Source: Galaxea fascicularis (lineage: Eukaryota; Cnidaria; Anthozoa; Scleractinia; Euphylliidae). From it: DNA of 64,000 nt. The DNA lies in contig OX419342.1 in assembly GCA_948470475.1 (NCBI GenBank), positions 1,820,701 through 1,884,700 of the forward strand, read 5' to 3'. Positions 50,591-62,500 of this stretch are shown here, piece after piece (position 1 is the first letter of the stretch; every line of letters starts with the position of its first letter). Both the position numbers and the translations under genes were made by a program. The notes beneath the pieces were generated by a model that was not told the DNA's origin, did not search any database, and saw only the letters and a program-made list of their open reading frames with translations.

Positions 50591-53500
50591 ATGAAAAAAT
50601 CGAAGGTGAGTCAAGCGACGCTGTTTCAAAGTTGGGGCCACTCAGCGCAGTCTTCGTCGTCAAGAAATCCAAATCTAAACAGGACGGAAACCAGCACTTC
50701 TCGACCTCAAAGCAGCGTTTATAGTGCCACTAACCCAGCCGACATTGTAGACCTGGGAGACGAGGATGATGATGATGAATTGCTCGCTGCTGCGGAAGGA
50801 ATGGCGCCTGACGACACTCATGTCCATTCTGTGGCAATTGCCGGGCAGGCGAATTCATCGACTCATGTCTCCTGCAATCCTGATGAAGTTGAAGTTATTC
50901 CTGGGTTTGATCTTGAAGCTGGAAATGTCTGGATCTATCCTACAAATTATCCCATCAGAAATTACCAATACGACATTGTAAACCAAGCCTTATTTAAGAA
51001 CACTCTAGTGACTTTGCCAACTGGCTTGGGTAAGACTTTTATTGCTGCGGTTGTGATGTACAATTTCTACAGATGGTACCCACAGGGAAAAGTTGTATTC
51101 ATGGCACCCACCAAACCTTTGGTAGCTCAACAAATTGAAGCTTGTTTTAATATAATGGGGATTCCACAATCTGACACCGCTGAGATGACAGGTAATTTGC
51201 AACTTGCTCATTCGTCACTGTAAAGGGAGAAAGGTGGCTTAGGAAATGAAACCATAAACATCCTACCACAATATCCAAGCAGTATGCAGGACATGGGTCA
51301 CATACACCTTCAGTGATGGCTAATTTGTTTAAGTTAGGCTTATTTCAAATGTTGTGCTACAGCTGTGCTGAACTCAAAGAAATTTGACCCAATGGTGGCT
51401 CGACTATAACACAGCAGTTATTTCAAATATTAATCTTAATACAGTTGCGCCAAATTCAAAATCTGACTATCAAAAACAAGCAAACAAACCACCTTAAAAT
51501 GTATCAACATACTTATGAATTCAGTTCAGTACAACAATAGCATGTCGTTTAAAACCAAGTTGAGCAACTGCCTTGTGGCACGACAGGGTCTGACGTGCTG
51601 AGCAGTCACACTGATCTTAATTCAACCTGCTGAATTAAATTGTTTCATATGTCATGCTACTGCTATGTTTAAGTCAGATTTAAATCTTGTATTTAGTTCA
51701 GCTTGGCAATAGCACAATGTTTGCAATAGGCCCCACTGGAAATCTCTGAGAATTGGTTTCGCTTCTTCTCTGTCCCCCTGAAGAATGCAAGAATGCGAGA
51801 AATAATGCTAAATATTGAATAGGAAGTAAGAAGTAAGTAAGATGGTTTATACATGTCAGCCACGAGTAGCTAAATTGGCCATATTATTGTATTATGTGGC
51901 CAGTAGTTTGCAGTGAGTTGGCATTACGTAACTGTGGTGGCTAGGACAAGGGAGCAGCTGTAAAGGCCAATACACACGAGGGGGTTTGCTCCTGGGTTTC
52001 GCTCCAGGGGCACACTCTGGGAGCAAAGCTCCTCCATGTGTACCAATGATTTCATAGGTTTAATTCATTCTCTAGAACAGAATTTCCACCTTGCAAAATA
52101 CTCCACATTATTAAACCGGTTAAATATTTGGGAGCAAGCTCCCGTGGCAAATTGTTCATACTGGTCGTGCAATTTGACCCTGGAGCATTCTCCTGGAACA
52201 AAACCCCTCGTCATAGGTTTGGCTTTTTTTATCTCTTGTGGTTTCTTCTTAGGATTAAGATCTTTTAATTGTGAATTGAAATTGTCCTTCTCTCATTTTG
52301 TCCAGGAAACATGGCCCCCAATAAACGACAGTCTCTGTGGATGAGTCGGCGTGTCTTCTTTCTCACTCCCCAAGTTCTTCAAAATGATTTAAACCGTGGA
52401 TCATGTAAAGCTGAAGAAGTTGTCCTCCTTGTGGCTGATGAAGCTCACAAAGCACTTGGAAATCATGCTTACTGTCAGGTAAGATTAAGGTTTAACAAGT
52501 CTTGAAATCCTACAAATAAAAGGGCTTAAGCCCCTTACACTGCTACTTTGTTTGATTCTTGCAGGTGGTTCGTGAAATCTCTGGTTACACGAGGAATTTT
52601 AGAGTCTTAGCTCTGAGTGCTACACCAGGAGATGATCTTGAGGTAATCATTTCTTTTTACATGTGAATGTTTCATATAGCTTTGATTATGAAATCCATTC
52701 GATTTGAAATGTTACTTGGTATACCAAGAAGATATTTTTTCACAGGATACCTGAAAAAATAAATGCATGTACAGTTAATCACCTGCTTCCTCTGCCAAAG
52801 ATTCATGGATCAATGTTAGTATCTGGCCAATGACACACCATCCTATCCTTCCCCTAACCCAACATTAACACCAACTTATTAACTTGTTATTACACTGTTA
52901 GTTATTAGGTTAGGGTTGGGGTAGCTGTGCAGTAGCCCAGATACCGACATTGATCCAGAATTTCTGGCTTAGAAGCAAAAGTTGAGGGTCATCGGCCACA
53001 CAATTTGACTTTTTGTAGAAAATGCTTTGCTGTTGTGTGTACTGATTGAAGTTCCTGACTGAAGTCTCATGTTCACTGTTTGGTAACAAATTTGAAAAGA
53101 AGTTTCTTTCTTCCTTTTTATATACAGGCTGTCCAGCAAGTGATCACCAATCTTTTAATCTCCCACATGGAGCTACGCTCTGAAGAATCACCAGATATCA
53201 AGCCATATACTCACAGCCGGCTGGTTGAGAAGGTGGTTGTCTCACTTGGAGAGGATATTGCTAAAATTAAGACAGCGTATTTGCGGGTATGTGAAATATT
53301 ACAGAATTAAAACCCAGGGCCTCTGCAATAACAGTGCAGCTGATTCCACCAACTGAGCTAACAAGCCAACTTAGTGCTGAGCTAGGGTTCTTAACAGAAC
53401 TTTGAACAGCCATTGCTGCGCTTAATTTTCAGCCATAACATTGAGGGTTGGGCCCTAATACACTGTAGGTGAGGTGCTTTTACAGTCATAACACTTACTG

Positions 53501-56500
53501 TGACAGGTGTTCTGGGTTATGGGTTCAACTGAGAATCCTGTGGTCATATTCATTTGTTGGTTTCCAGGACTCTCCTTTTATACAGGCGACCAGCAATTTT
53601 CGCCGCCTGAAGACAACAAGTTCGCCCGCAACTCCGACTCAAGCCAGTAAATACAATGAGAGAAAAGTCAAATTTTTTTTTGTGATTTCTCTGCCAATTC
53701 TTCTTTATTGTACTTCAACTTTGTTTGAAAAGGAAAAGCGTGGGTTTCTAATAAACCTGTTAGTGATGAATTGACAATATGACCAGTTCCCAGTTTGGCT
53801 CAGTTGGTAGAGTGTTGCACTGGTATCATGGAGCCCATGGGTTCAAACCTGCAACAAGCCTGATTTTCTTTAGGCTTTGTTTTTGCAGCTGCCTTAGAAG
53901 CGTTCGTAACTGTGACAATCGTTCACATCATTATGTTTGTACTTTTCTTGTACAGTAGCCATGGGGTGGTGACCAATACACAACCCCTCTAGATCCTGTA
54001 GATCTAAGCTCTACAAGCTTTGGAACCCAAGAGCAGACATATAATGTCATTAAATCTTTTAGTCTTCTTATTCAGAAAAGACAGAATGGTCTTATCCAAT
54101 ATACATGTAAGTCCTTAGGTCACTCAATATCAACAGGCTAAGTGTACATGTATGTCAGTTTTACTTCGTGCCGTCACCACTGGCAAACTTCTCTGCAGGT
54201 CTTGGAATCTGTTGTCAGCCGTCTTTATTGCCAGCGAGCTTTATGGCAGAGAGATCCTCAGAGGGTCACCAAGTTCCTGCTGTTGACTGCACGAGATCAG
54301 TTTAGAAAGAGAATGAATGATCAAGGAGGAGTGGTAAGTGTACTATTCCACAGATGACATTATCAAGACCTCCTCACTGGTCACTTATCTGAATCTCAAA
54401 GGGGACACCCTTTTTTGTTAATTAATGGCAAAATCAGGTGTTCCTTTGCCAATCATACAGTCATGTATTTGACTGACAGATCAAGAAATTTACAAGCCAT
54501 GTTACATTACAGTCAAACCCCTTGTAAGTGGACACCCTTGGGATGGAGCATACGGAATGTGGGTATCCACATATAGCTGTTCGAAATGTGTCCGCTTACA
54601 GAACTGAAGGTTATAAATCCAGTTATAGGAGGTGTTTGCAAGCAGAGGTTTAACTGTACACTTGTTTATAATCATAGTAGTGACAAGTAAAAAAAATGAT
54701 GTTAAATTTAAGCTTGGTAATAAATTGACAAACACGCGTGGCAATTTCTGTCAGAATCATGCGTTAGTTTCTGAATGGGCAAACATTATTTTCTGGTGAA
54801 ACATTTTTCTCACAATTTCTTCAAGGAACGCAATCAACAGAGTCGCATTGAAGGGGACTTTGCCATGTGCATCAGCCTATATCATGCCTACGAGCTCCTA
54901 TTGCAACATGGCATCTTGTCATTCTACAACTTCATCAAAGGCATCATGGATGGCACTAAAGGTATGGCAAGGGCTAAAACTGAAATCACCAAGAACCACG
55001 AATTCTCGCAGCTCATGGCTGAACTACAAGAAGAAATTGAGCCTCCAATGGATCAGAGTGCCAATGAAAGTCTTCTGTTCTCTCAGTTTTCACCAAGAAG
55101 ACGTGCCCTTATGAATGTTCCAAAACCAAGCTCAACTTTCAAAAGTCACCCAAAACTGATCAAACTCAAGGAAATTGTTCTGGAACATTTTGAGAAGTTT
55201 TGTGACCAGGATGGGGCTGACTCCAAGGGCGTGGCCACACGTGTGATGATTTTCTCACAGTACAGGGATAGTGTTAATGAAATTGCAGCTATGTTGGCCC
55301 AACACAAGCCTTTGGTGCGTGTCATGAGTTTCATCGGACAGCAGTCAACTGGAAAGAGTTCCAGGGGACTCACACAGAAGGAACAGCTCCAGGTGTGATA
55401 GACTTCATGATACAAATTACTAGTGAGAGATGTATGTGAAATGAATCATATGAACTGTGGAAATGAAATCAAATGAAGAATGATCCTCGCAGTTGTGAAC
55501 GCAATTATATGCAATTGCGTAAAGAAGCCTGAAAAAAAATTCAGGACTTTAGCGGGGTGCAGTGAATCACAATCAAAGGAAACACAAATAACTTCGCTTT
55601 GCTTTTTCAGAGTTCTAGGTGTAGTCAAATGTAATTCATAGAATCCGTATGTGGGCTCATGATCTTTGGTGATGTTCATTATTCTCCAAAGGTTGTGCAA
55701 CGTTTCCGGCAAGGTGGATACAACACTCTTGTGGCCACGTGTGTTGGCGAGGAGGGCCTGGACATTGGTGAAGTGGACCTGATTGTTTGTTTCGATGCCC
55801 ATGCGTCGCCTATCCGCCTGGTGCAGAGAATGGGGCGAACAGGACGCAAAAGAGATGGGCGAATTGTCATACTCGTCACTGAGGGCAAAGAAGAGCAGGT
55901 ATAGGAAAAGCATGTTAAGCCAGTGGCACACGGTTCAACATCTTGCAACATTTGTTGCTCAACAAATGTTAAATAATGTTGTAGCAACTCGCTGAACGGA
56001 ATAAAACTCGTCTGCATTTTCGTTCAACTTAGTTCAACAACGTTCAACGTGTTGAATAGCCTGTTTCAAGATTCAACATGGCATAATACACTGTTCAACA
56101 TTTGTTGATCCCGTGTATCACCGGCTCAAGTGTCGTTTCTTGATTAATGTGCACATAAAGACCTCTGTTATTTACATGTAATTTAAGCTACATGTAACAT
56201 ACGAAATAAGTGAGAAATGTAATGAGAATATACATGTTGATCTTGAGGATTAAAGGGTTAATCCACCAAATCGTCTTTCAGATCTTTCAAACGGTGAGCT
56301 ATGTTTTATATTGCTGTATGGTGTCTTTCTCTGTAGGTCTATCAAAAAAGTCAAAGAAGTAAAAAGTCAATCCACAAAGCGGTTATGCAGGCGGCGAAAT
56401 CCTTTGATCTTTACTTGGAAAATCCCCGAATGGTTCCTCGGCAAATGATACCGTCAGTCTTGAAAATGGAGATGACAGTTGGCAAATTCCAAGCTCAGAG

Positions 56501-59500
56501 GTTTGTCAGATAATTATGTTTAATTGCCATCGATGCTTGAAGTCGGAAATATCGAGGGTTGCCTTGCGTTCGTTTTAGGAGGTGCATAGCGTTGCGAGGA
56601 AGTCGTGCGAAAAAGGGGCAATTGATAGATCGCATACACCACCAAAACGTGCTTGAGGATCATGATGATGATGACAGATATTCTTGTCGTAGTCAGATGT
56701 TCATTTCATTTTGTTCTCTTTTCAATCAGTCAGCTAGAAAGTGAGATAGTCAAACTGTCTATGAGTTAGGTCAATCCTTGGGCAAAGGTTAATGTCGTAT
56801 GCTCCGCGCACTTAAGAGTCATGTGGAAATGGAAATGCGGAAATGGAATATAATGAAGCCTGATCCTCGCAGTTGTTAACGCAATTATATGCAAGTGCGT
56901 AAAGAAGACTGCGAAAAAGGGGGTTTGAACTATACTGTAAGTACCAAACAACCTGTCTCATTTTCCTTTCAGCAAAAGCAAAAAGAAGGGAAAGTCTTCA
57001 GAAGGCGCTGACATAAAAAACTTTACCTCTAAGTCGGCGACATCCACATCCAAAAAGAGTGACGGCTTTTTGACATACGAAGAGTTAGTCTACTGGCAGG
57101 AACATTTCAAGCTCCCGGATCATGAGGCCGGATTATCACCACAGCTCTCCGTGACAAAGAGATCGAGACGCTCTTTGTTGGAGACTAAGAAACCTGTCAC
57201 GCAACCTTCTTTGGCGGAGTGGCTTCCGTGGCAAAACACCCTGCACCCAGTGAAGCATGTGTCACACTCGCGTCGTTCGCAACATTTAGTAGAGCTGTTG
57301 GAGTTTACGGAGCTTCATGCCGCTCGCGATGGCGACGATGACGGTTACGACCTGGAAATGATGTCTTTTTTACACGAGGAGGACATCTTGAAGGCTGGAG
57401 AAACGGAGAGGAACATTGGTGAAGAACCTGCGGTCGAGAATAATGGCGGGTGTGGGGAAAGCGAGGGCGCTGGTAAGGTTGCAAAGAAGGGGAAAAGACC
57501 ACGAAAGAAGCTTCAACTGGGAGAAGAGGTGGATGGAGGGAAAGACGACCGAAAGAATTCAAGAAAAGAAGAGCAAGAAGGTGGTACATCTAAGACGAAG
57601 AACCCGAAGGGTGCAAAGAAGCGTTCTCCCGAGAATAAGGCGCGCTGGAGAGAGTTTTTGAAACAGTTTGACGACAAAGATACTGATTTTGAGTCCGATG
57701 ATGGGAATCTACTCGCTGCTGGGTCAAACGAAAATGTTGCAGTTGAGAGTCACTTGCAAGATGACGATGATGCAGTCTCTAAGGATGATTTAGAGGTTGT
57801 AGGAGAAGCATGTGAAGCAGATGTGATGACTGAGACTGACGATAATGGGATAGGACTGGAACAAGAAATACAACAAGCCGCCCACGAGGCTCACAACGAA
57901 ACGAAAAGCGTTCTTGAGTCAGATGGTGATAATATTTCCGATGCCGCTTCGGATGAATTATCTAATCTATTCCCAAACACCACATCCGAGTTCCATGGTT
58001 TTAATGCGACTGGTGTAACGATCCCGCGAAAGCGCTTTGTATCAGGAGTGGTCTCTATACCTACTCCTCCCTCACTGGACAGTTTGGATAAGATTAGCTT
58101 TTCACCCGCGAGTGGAGAACTTGAAGAGGTGAACGTGGAAACTGAAGGTATTCTTGGAGAGTTGAGAGAGAACCTAGACCATGAAGATGACAAGTTAGTT
58201 ACTTCAAACGCTGTCCCGTCGAAAGACAGCTTTGCGTGTGACTCGTTGAAGGAGCCGTTCCTGATGGCCGATTTTCTTGAAGAGAATGACTTTATGAATT
58301 CTGATATTGAAACCAACGGAAGTAACGGGTTGGAAAGTGGTCCATCTAAGATAAATGATCAACAAAGGTCGACTTCTAAAACTCGCTCACCAGACACGTA
58401 CGTGGGCTATTCAACACCAATCCAAGTTAATGAAGGTGTCTGCGAAGAAACGAAAAATCAAGGGAGTCGCATATCGGTAAATCAGAACTCCACAAACAAT
58501 CTCGATTTTGTTCGGCTTGATAACCACGCGGCGAAAGAGTTGAGCGAAGAAGGGAAGAATAATGAGACGCTTGTAGTCGAAAAAGAACATAACAAGCGCG
58601 GAGTCCTAAGAGATGAAGACTTGAAAGTGGAGAATTGTGAAGCTGTTGAACAAAATGATTTTGGCTTCGGTGTGTGCTGCGGCAGTCCATCACACGAGTT
58701 TAATAAGTGTGAGGATGAGGAGGACCTACCAAAAGATGACGCCGCCTTCGCTGAAGCGTTCTTTATGGATGTGACAGACGACGATACGTTCACGAATATG
58801 ACTCTGCCTGAAGATGATGATGTTAGGAGAGGCGATCGATGTAAACGTGATGTGGAGCAAAACGTGTTCTCAGAGTGTGACACGAGAAGTGGTACATCTC
58901 GCGAAGTAAGGTCTTCAGAAGGGAGTAAGGCTAAAACCAAGTTACGAAGCTCGAAAACTGGCTTCGAGAACGAAGGAAGTAAAGCTAATCCACGCGATGA
59001 AAAACCTAAATCTTCAGTTGCGATTGATCTACAAGCGTCTATCAATAAACTAAGTGCTTTTCAGCACAGACATCCTGCGGTAGATCAAGTGACATCATCA
59101 ATGGTGAAAAACAAATTAAGTGGTGATTCAGATTCAGGATTGAGAAGTAAAAATGAGGTTCTTAAGGAAATCAAACGAAGTCTCACTGAAGAAGCTGCAA
59201 AAGCGTTTGCGCAAACTTTAACTACTCAAGACGTCCGCACGAGAGGCGAACACACCAGTGTAACTGCTCTTCCTGCTGATTCAGGTCCGCTTCAATCATG
59301 CACAAGGGATTCTGTAGAGGCACCACCTGTGTTTATAACAGTTTCGCCCAGACAAGCATCAAGGAAGTTAGGTTTGAAGGCAAAGCAGGCCCCGGGCTAC
59401 CCTGCGGACGAGTTGCGTTCTCGGGATGAAGAGGTGGAACTGCCCCATGGAGAGATTGAACCGCATTTGGCTGAAGAAGGAAACGGGACAAAGACTGTTA

Positions 59501-62500
59501 ACGATGCTGGTGACAATGATGGTGGTAATGCTTGTGACAATGTTGGTGAATATACGACGCGGACTGTTGGTAGCCATTCTAGATACAATACTGGTAGTGA
59601 TATCAGTAGCACCATGGGTAGTAAGAATGAGGATGCTCAGAACAATGTTGGTAACGATAGTGTTTCCAGATCGCCGTTACCTAAAAAATTCAAGCTGAGT
59701 AGGAAACGCACTTCAGACACCAAAAAACAAAGTGGAGGAAAAGCTGCTAATCAAGCCACATCTACAAATTATTCCTCTTCAAATTCACTAAACCCGATTT
59801 CTAAAGAAGGCAACGTTTTCGGCGAAAACGTGGATGGGACTAAAGTTAATTGTCCATCAAGGGACCTTGAAAACAGGGACTCGGAGACGTCAATAATACC
59901 GCACCTTTCCATGGACACAGCTCCGAATGGCACAGCTGTCGTTCGTGAGGACCCCTTTGCGAATCTCTCAAATTTACGAACTCACAACGGCGCTGTGGTA
60001 GCTGTAATGGAAAGTGAAGACGAAGATGATGATGATGTTGTTCGGCCTGCTAAAAAAGCCATTTCCTTCAGAAAGCGGGCTTTATCAAGTCCGTGTCCAC
60101 TAGAACAGTTTAAAAGACCCGCAGATCCTGCCAAACACTGTGAGAACCAAACTCGTCGTGTAAAATATCGTAATCTTTACCTGAATTCAGAGAGTGATGA
60201 AGAGTTTGAAGTTCAGAAAACCGGTAAGTTTTCACTGTAGTGATGATTTTTGTTCGCCATTTTCTCGTCACTCGTGACTGACACTTTGCCGCCGCCCCCC
60301 TCCCCCCTCCCCCCTCCCCCCTCCCAAATATTTGCATGAACTGTTGTTGTCAGTGGTTTGAAAACCATGGTTGATGGAATTTTCTTCGGCGTGTAGAGGG
60401 ATGGAAGCGGGAAAATAGAGGCTGTCATGGGTGACATCAGTGGAAATGGCTGCGAATTTACCGACAGAAATGTCTAAAACTTAAAGTTTCTCTTTCAAAT
60501 ATTAGTTAATCTTTTAGAGTGTGGGATTTGATGTTGAACCAACAGGACCTGTGCACTGAAGGTGCGAGCTTGTTGGGGGTACACGGTCTTTTAAGGGTCA
60601 CTATCTCCCGTAAAATCTCTTTTTGTAAAGGGGGTGATAATCCACGTCGGACTGTAAACTTTGAGCAGATATGTAAAGTATTCGAACCAGTCCACTTATG
60701 TCCTGAGATGGCTTTTAGCTTACATTTTAACTTCCTTTCCAGGGGTTCGAGGCAAGTCCGATTCAGCGATGGCCTCACAGATGAAACCCACTGCCGCTCA
60801 TAAGAGGAGGTCTCTTGAAACATGTGCCGAACAGACCACGCGGAAGTCACTTGATTCTGTGCGAAAGGTCAGTGGAAGGAACCCCTCGATATCCTTTTCG
60901 TTAACCAGTCAATTCAATATAGGCCATATTCGTATTCTCGGTATTGAACTGGATCTAGCATGAAGTGGAGGCTCTTGCGGGGATACATTTACATATGAAA
61001 AGATTCCCCCGCAAGAGCCTCCACTTCATGCTAGATCCAGTTCAATACCGAGAATACGAATATGGCCTATTCAATTCAATCTTTATTTCGCCACGTACAT
61101 AGATGCTTACAATGGATAATAATAAAAGAAGAAAGAAGAGGTGAGGAGACCTCAAGAAACCTTGAGGCTTATGCTTAGAGGTCCCTTCAGAGATGTATTG
61201 AGACATGTTTTTAACATGCAGTGGCAAGGCTATAAAGACATAAGAGATTCGCATATTCCATACAGTTAACTGGGGAAACCAAGAAGCTTTCTTTTAAAGG
61301 TGGATAAACTAGGGGAAGAAGTAATTGAAAATGGTAAAGCATTCCATATTTTTGGCCCTCGAAAAAGTAAAATGAACATTTGCGCTATTTCTAAATTTCC
61401 CAGAATTGTGGAAGATGACCAGATCAGAAATATTACGGGGACTACTCATATAATTGTGACTGTTTTACTTAATTTTATTAACCTTTGTCTTCTTTTATCA
61501 TTGTCATGTACTCAGTTTTAATTTTGTAAAATGAAAAGCCTCGTGGGGACGAGCCAATAAAGTATGCATGTGTATGTGCATTTGTACCTAGTAAAGGAGA
61601 GAGGGTGTGTGTGATAAATTTAGTCTGCAAGATGCTAACAATAATGAACGCAGCTACCGGAAGTGTAGCTCTTAAACATTGTAGTTTGTGTTATTTAAGA
61701 AGCTTCATATCACACGCAACGTTTTTAAATGTTTCAACACTTTGTAATGAATTAACCCACATGCCTTCTTTCTCACCCTCCTAGAAGAATGAGAAAAATA
61801 CGCTGAAAAATCATTTCCTGGACGACGAAGCGGAATTATCTGGCAGCGATATCAACGACGTCTCGTCCGACGAAGCAGAAGATGACGGGGAAGATGACAT
61901 GGACAGTTTTATAGACGACTCCTCCCAACTAACACAAAGAACTCCTTTGACCGGAAGGCCACGCCACGCTAGCTCACCAATAGATATGATGGCGGTTTAC
62001 AGACAGTCTCTCCAAAGTCCTCTGTGTGGGGCACTGAACTTTAAAACGCCTTTATTTCATAAGCAGCGAAACAGGTACAAAATGGTTTACCAGCACAGGA
62101 ATGGTAACGAGGAGAATGACTCCGTTTCTGAAGCTGAAGAGACTTATGGGTCAGAAAGTATTCCTGAAAACGAGTTGGAAGTTCAGCATGAGGACGAGGC
62201 CCATACTGAAAACGAGGTTTCGCGTAGGGTTGGAGCTAAAAACACTGATACGAAATCACTATCGCACATAGACAAATCGTTTGAGGAGAGTCAAATTGGA
62301 CGTCCTGTGAAACGCATGAAACGAAAGCGAATTTTGGATGACAGCTATGACGAGGAAGGTTCACCAAAGTTGAGTAAGCAGAGAAACTTGTCAGAAACTT
62401 GCGGCAAAGAAAACTCGATTGTCACAAATGCTGTTGCACCAATGTCGAATCGAAATACACAATTACACGCGTCTCCGCAAAGGAACACTATCAGGGCGTT

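Larger units (their letters stand above)
50591..56500 (+). other. FANCM helicase core exons 1-8
   Basis: Motif Q region [13 protein letters not shown]; Walker [10 protein letters not shown] with Lys148; motif Ia APTKPLV; DEAH at residues 245-248 ([10 protein letters not shown]); motif III SAT at 276-278; an insert domain with TARDQFRK and [11 protein letters not shown], typical of FANCM/Hef; motif [10 protein letters not shown]; motif [16 protein letters not shown]; and motif [12 protein letters not shown] at about 616-625. All catalytic residues are present, so translocase activity is expected. Confidence 0.93.

Noticed and set aside
53790..53862. Candidate functional tRNA gene
   Set aside because: A and B boxes are good, but the acceptor and anticodon stems do not pair and a SINE body follows.
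55446..55931. 161-codon minus-strand frame
   Set aside because: Antisense shadow of FANCM exon 7 and the adjoining repeat B; the sense frame has helicase motifs V and VI.
58482..59045. 187-codon minus-strand frame
   Set aside because: Antisense to FANCM exon 9. Its Ser/Leu-rich composition arises from acidic codons on the other strand.
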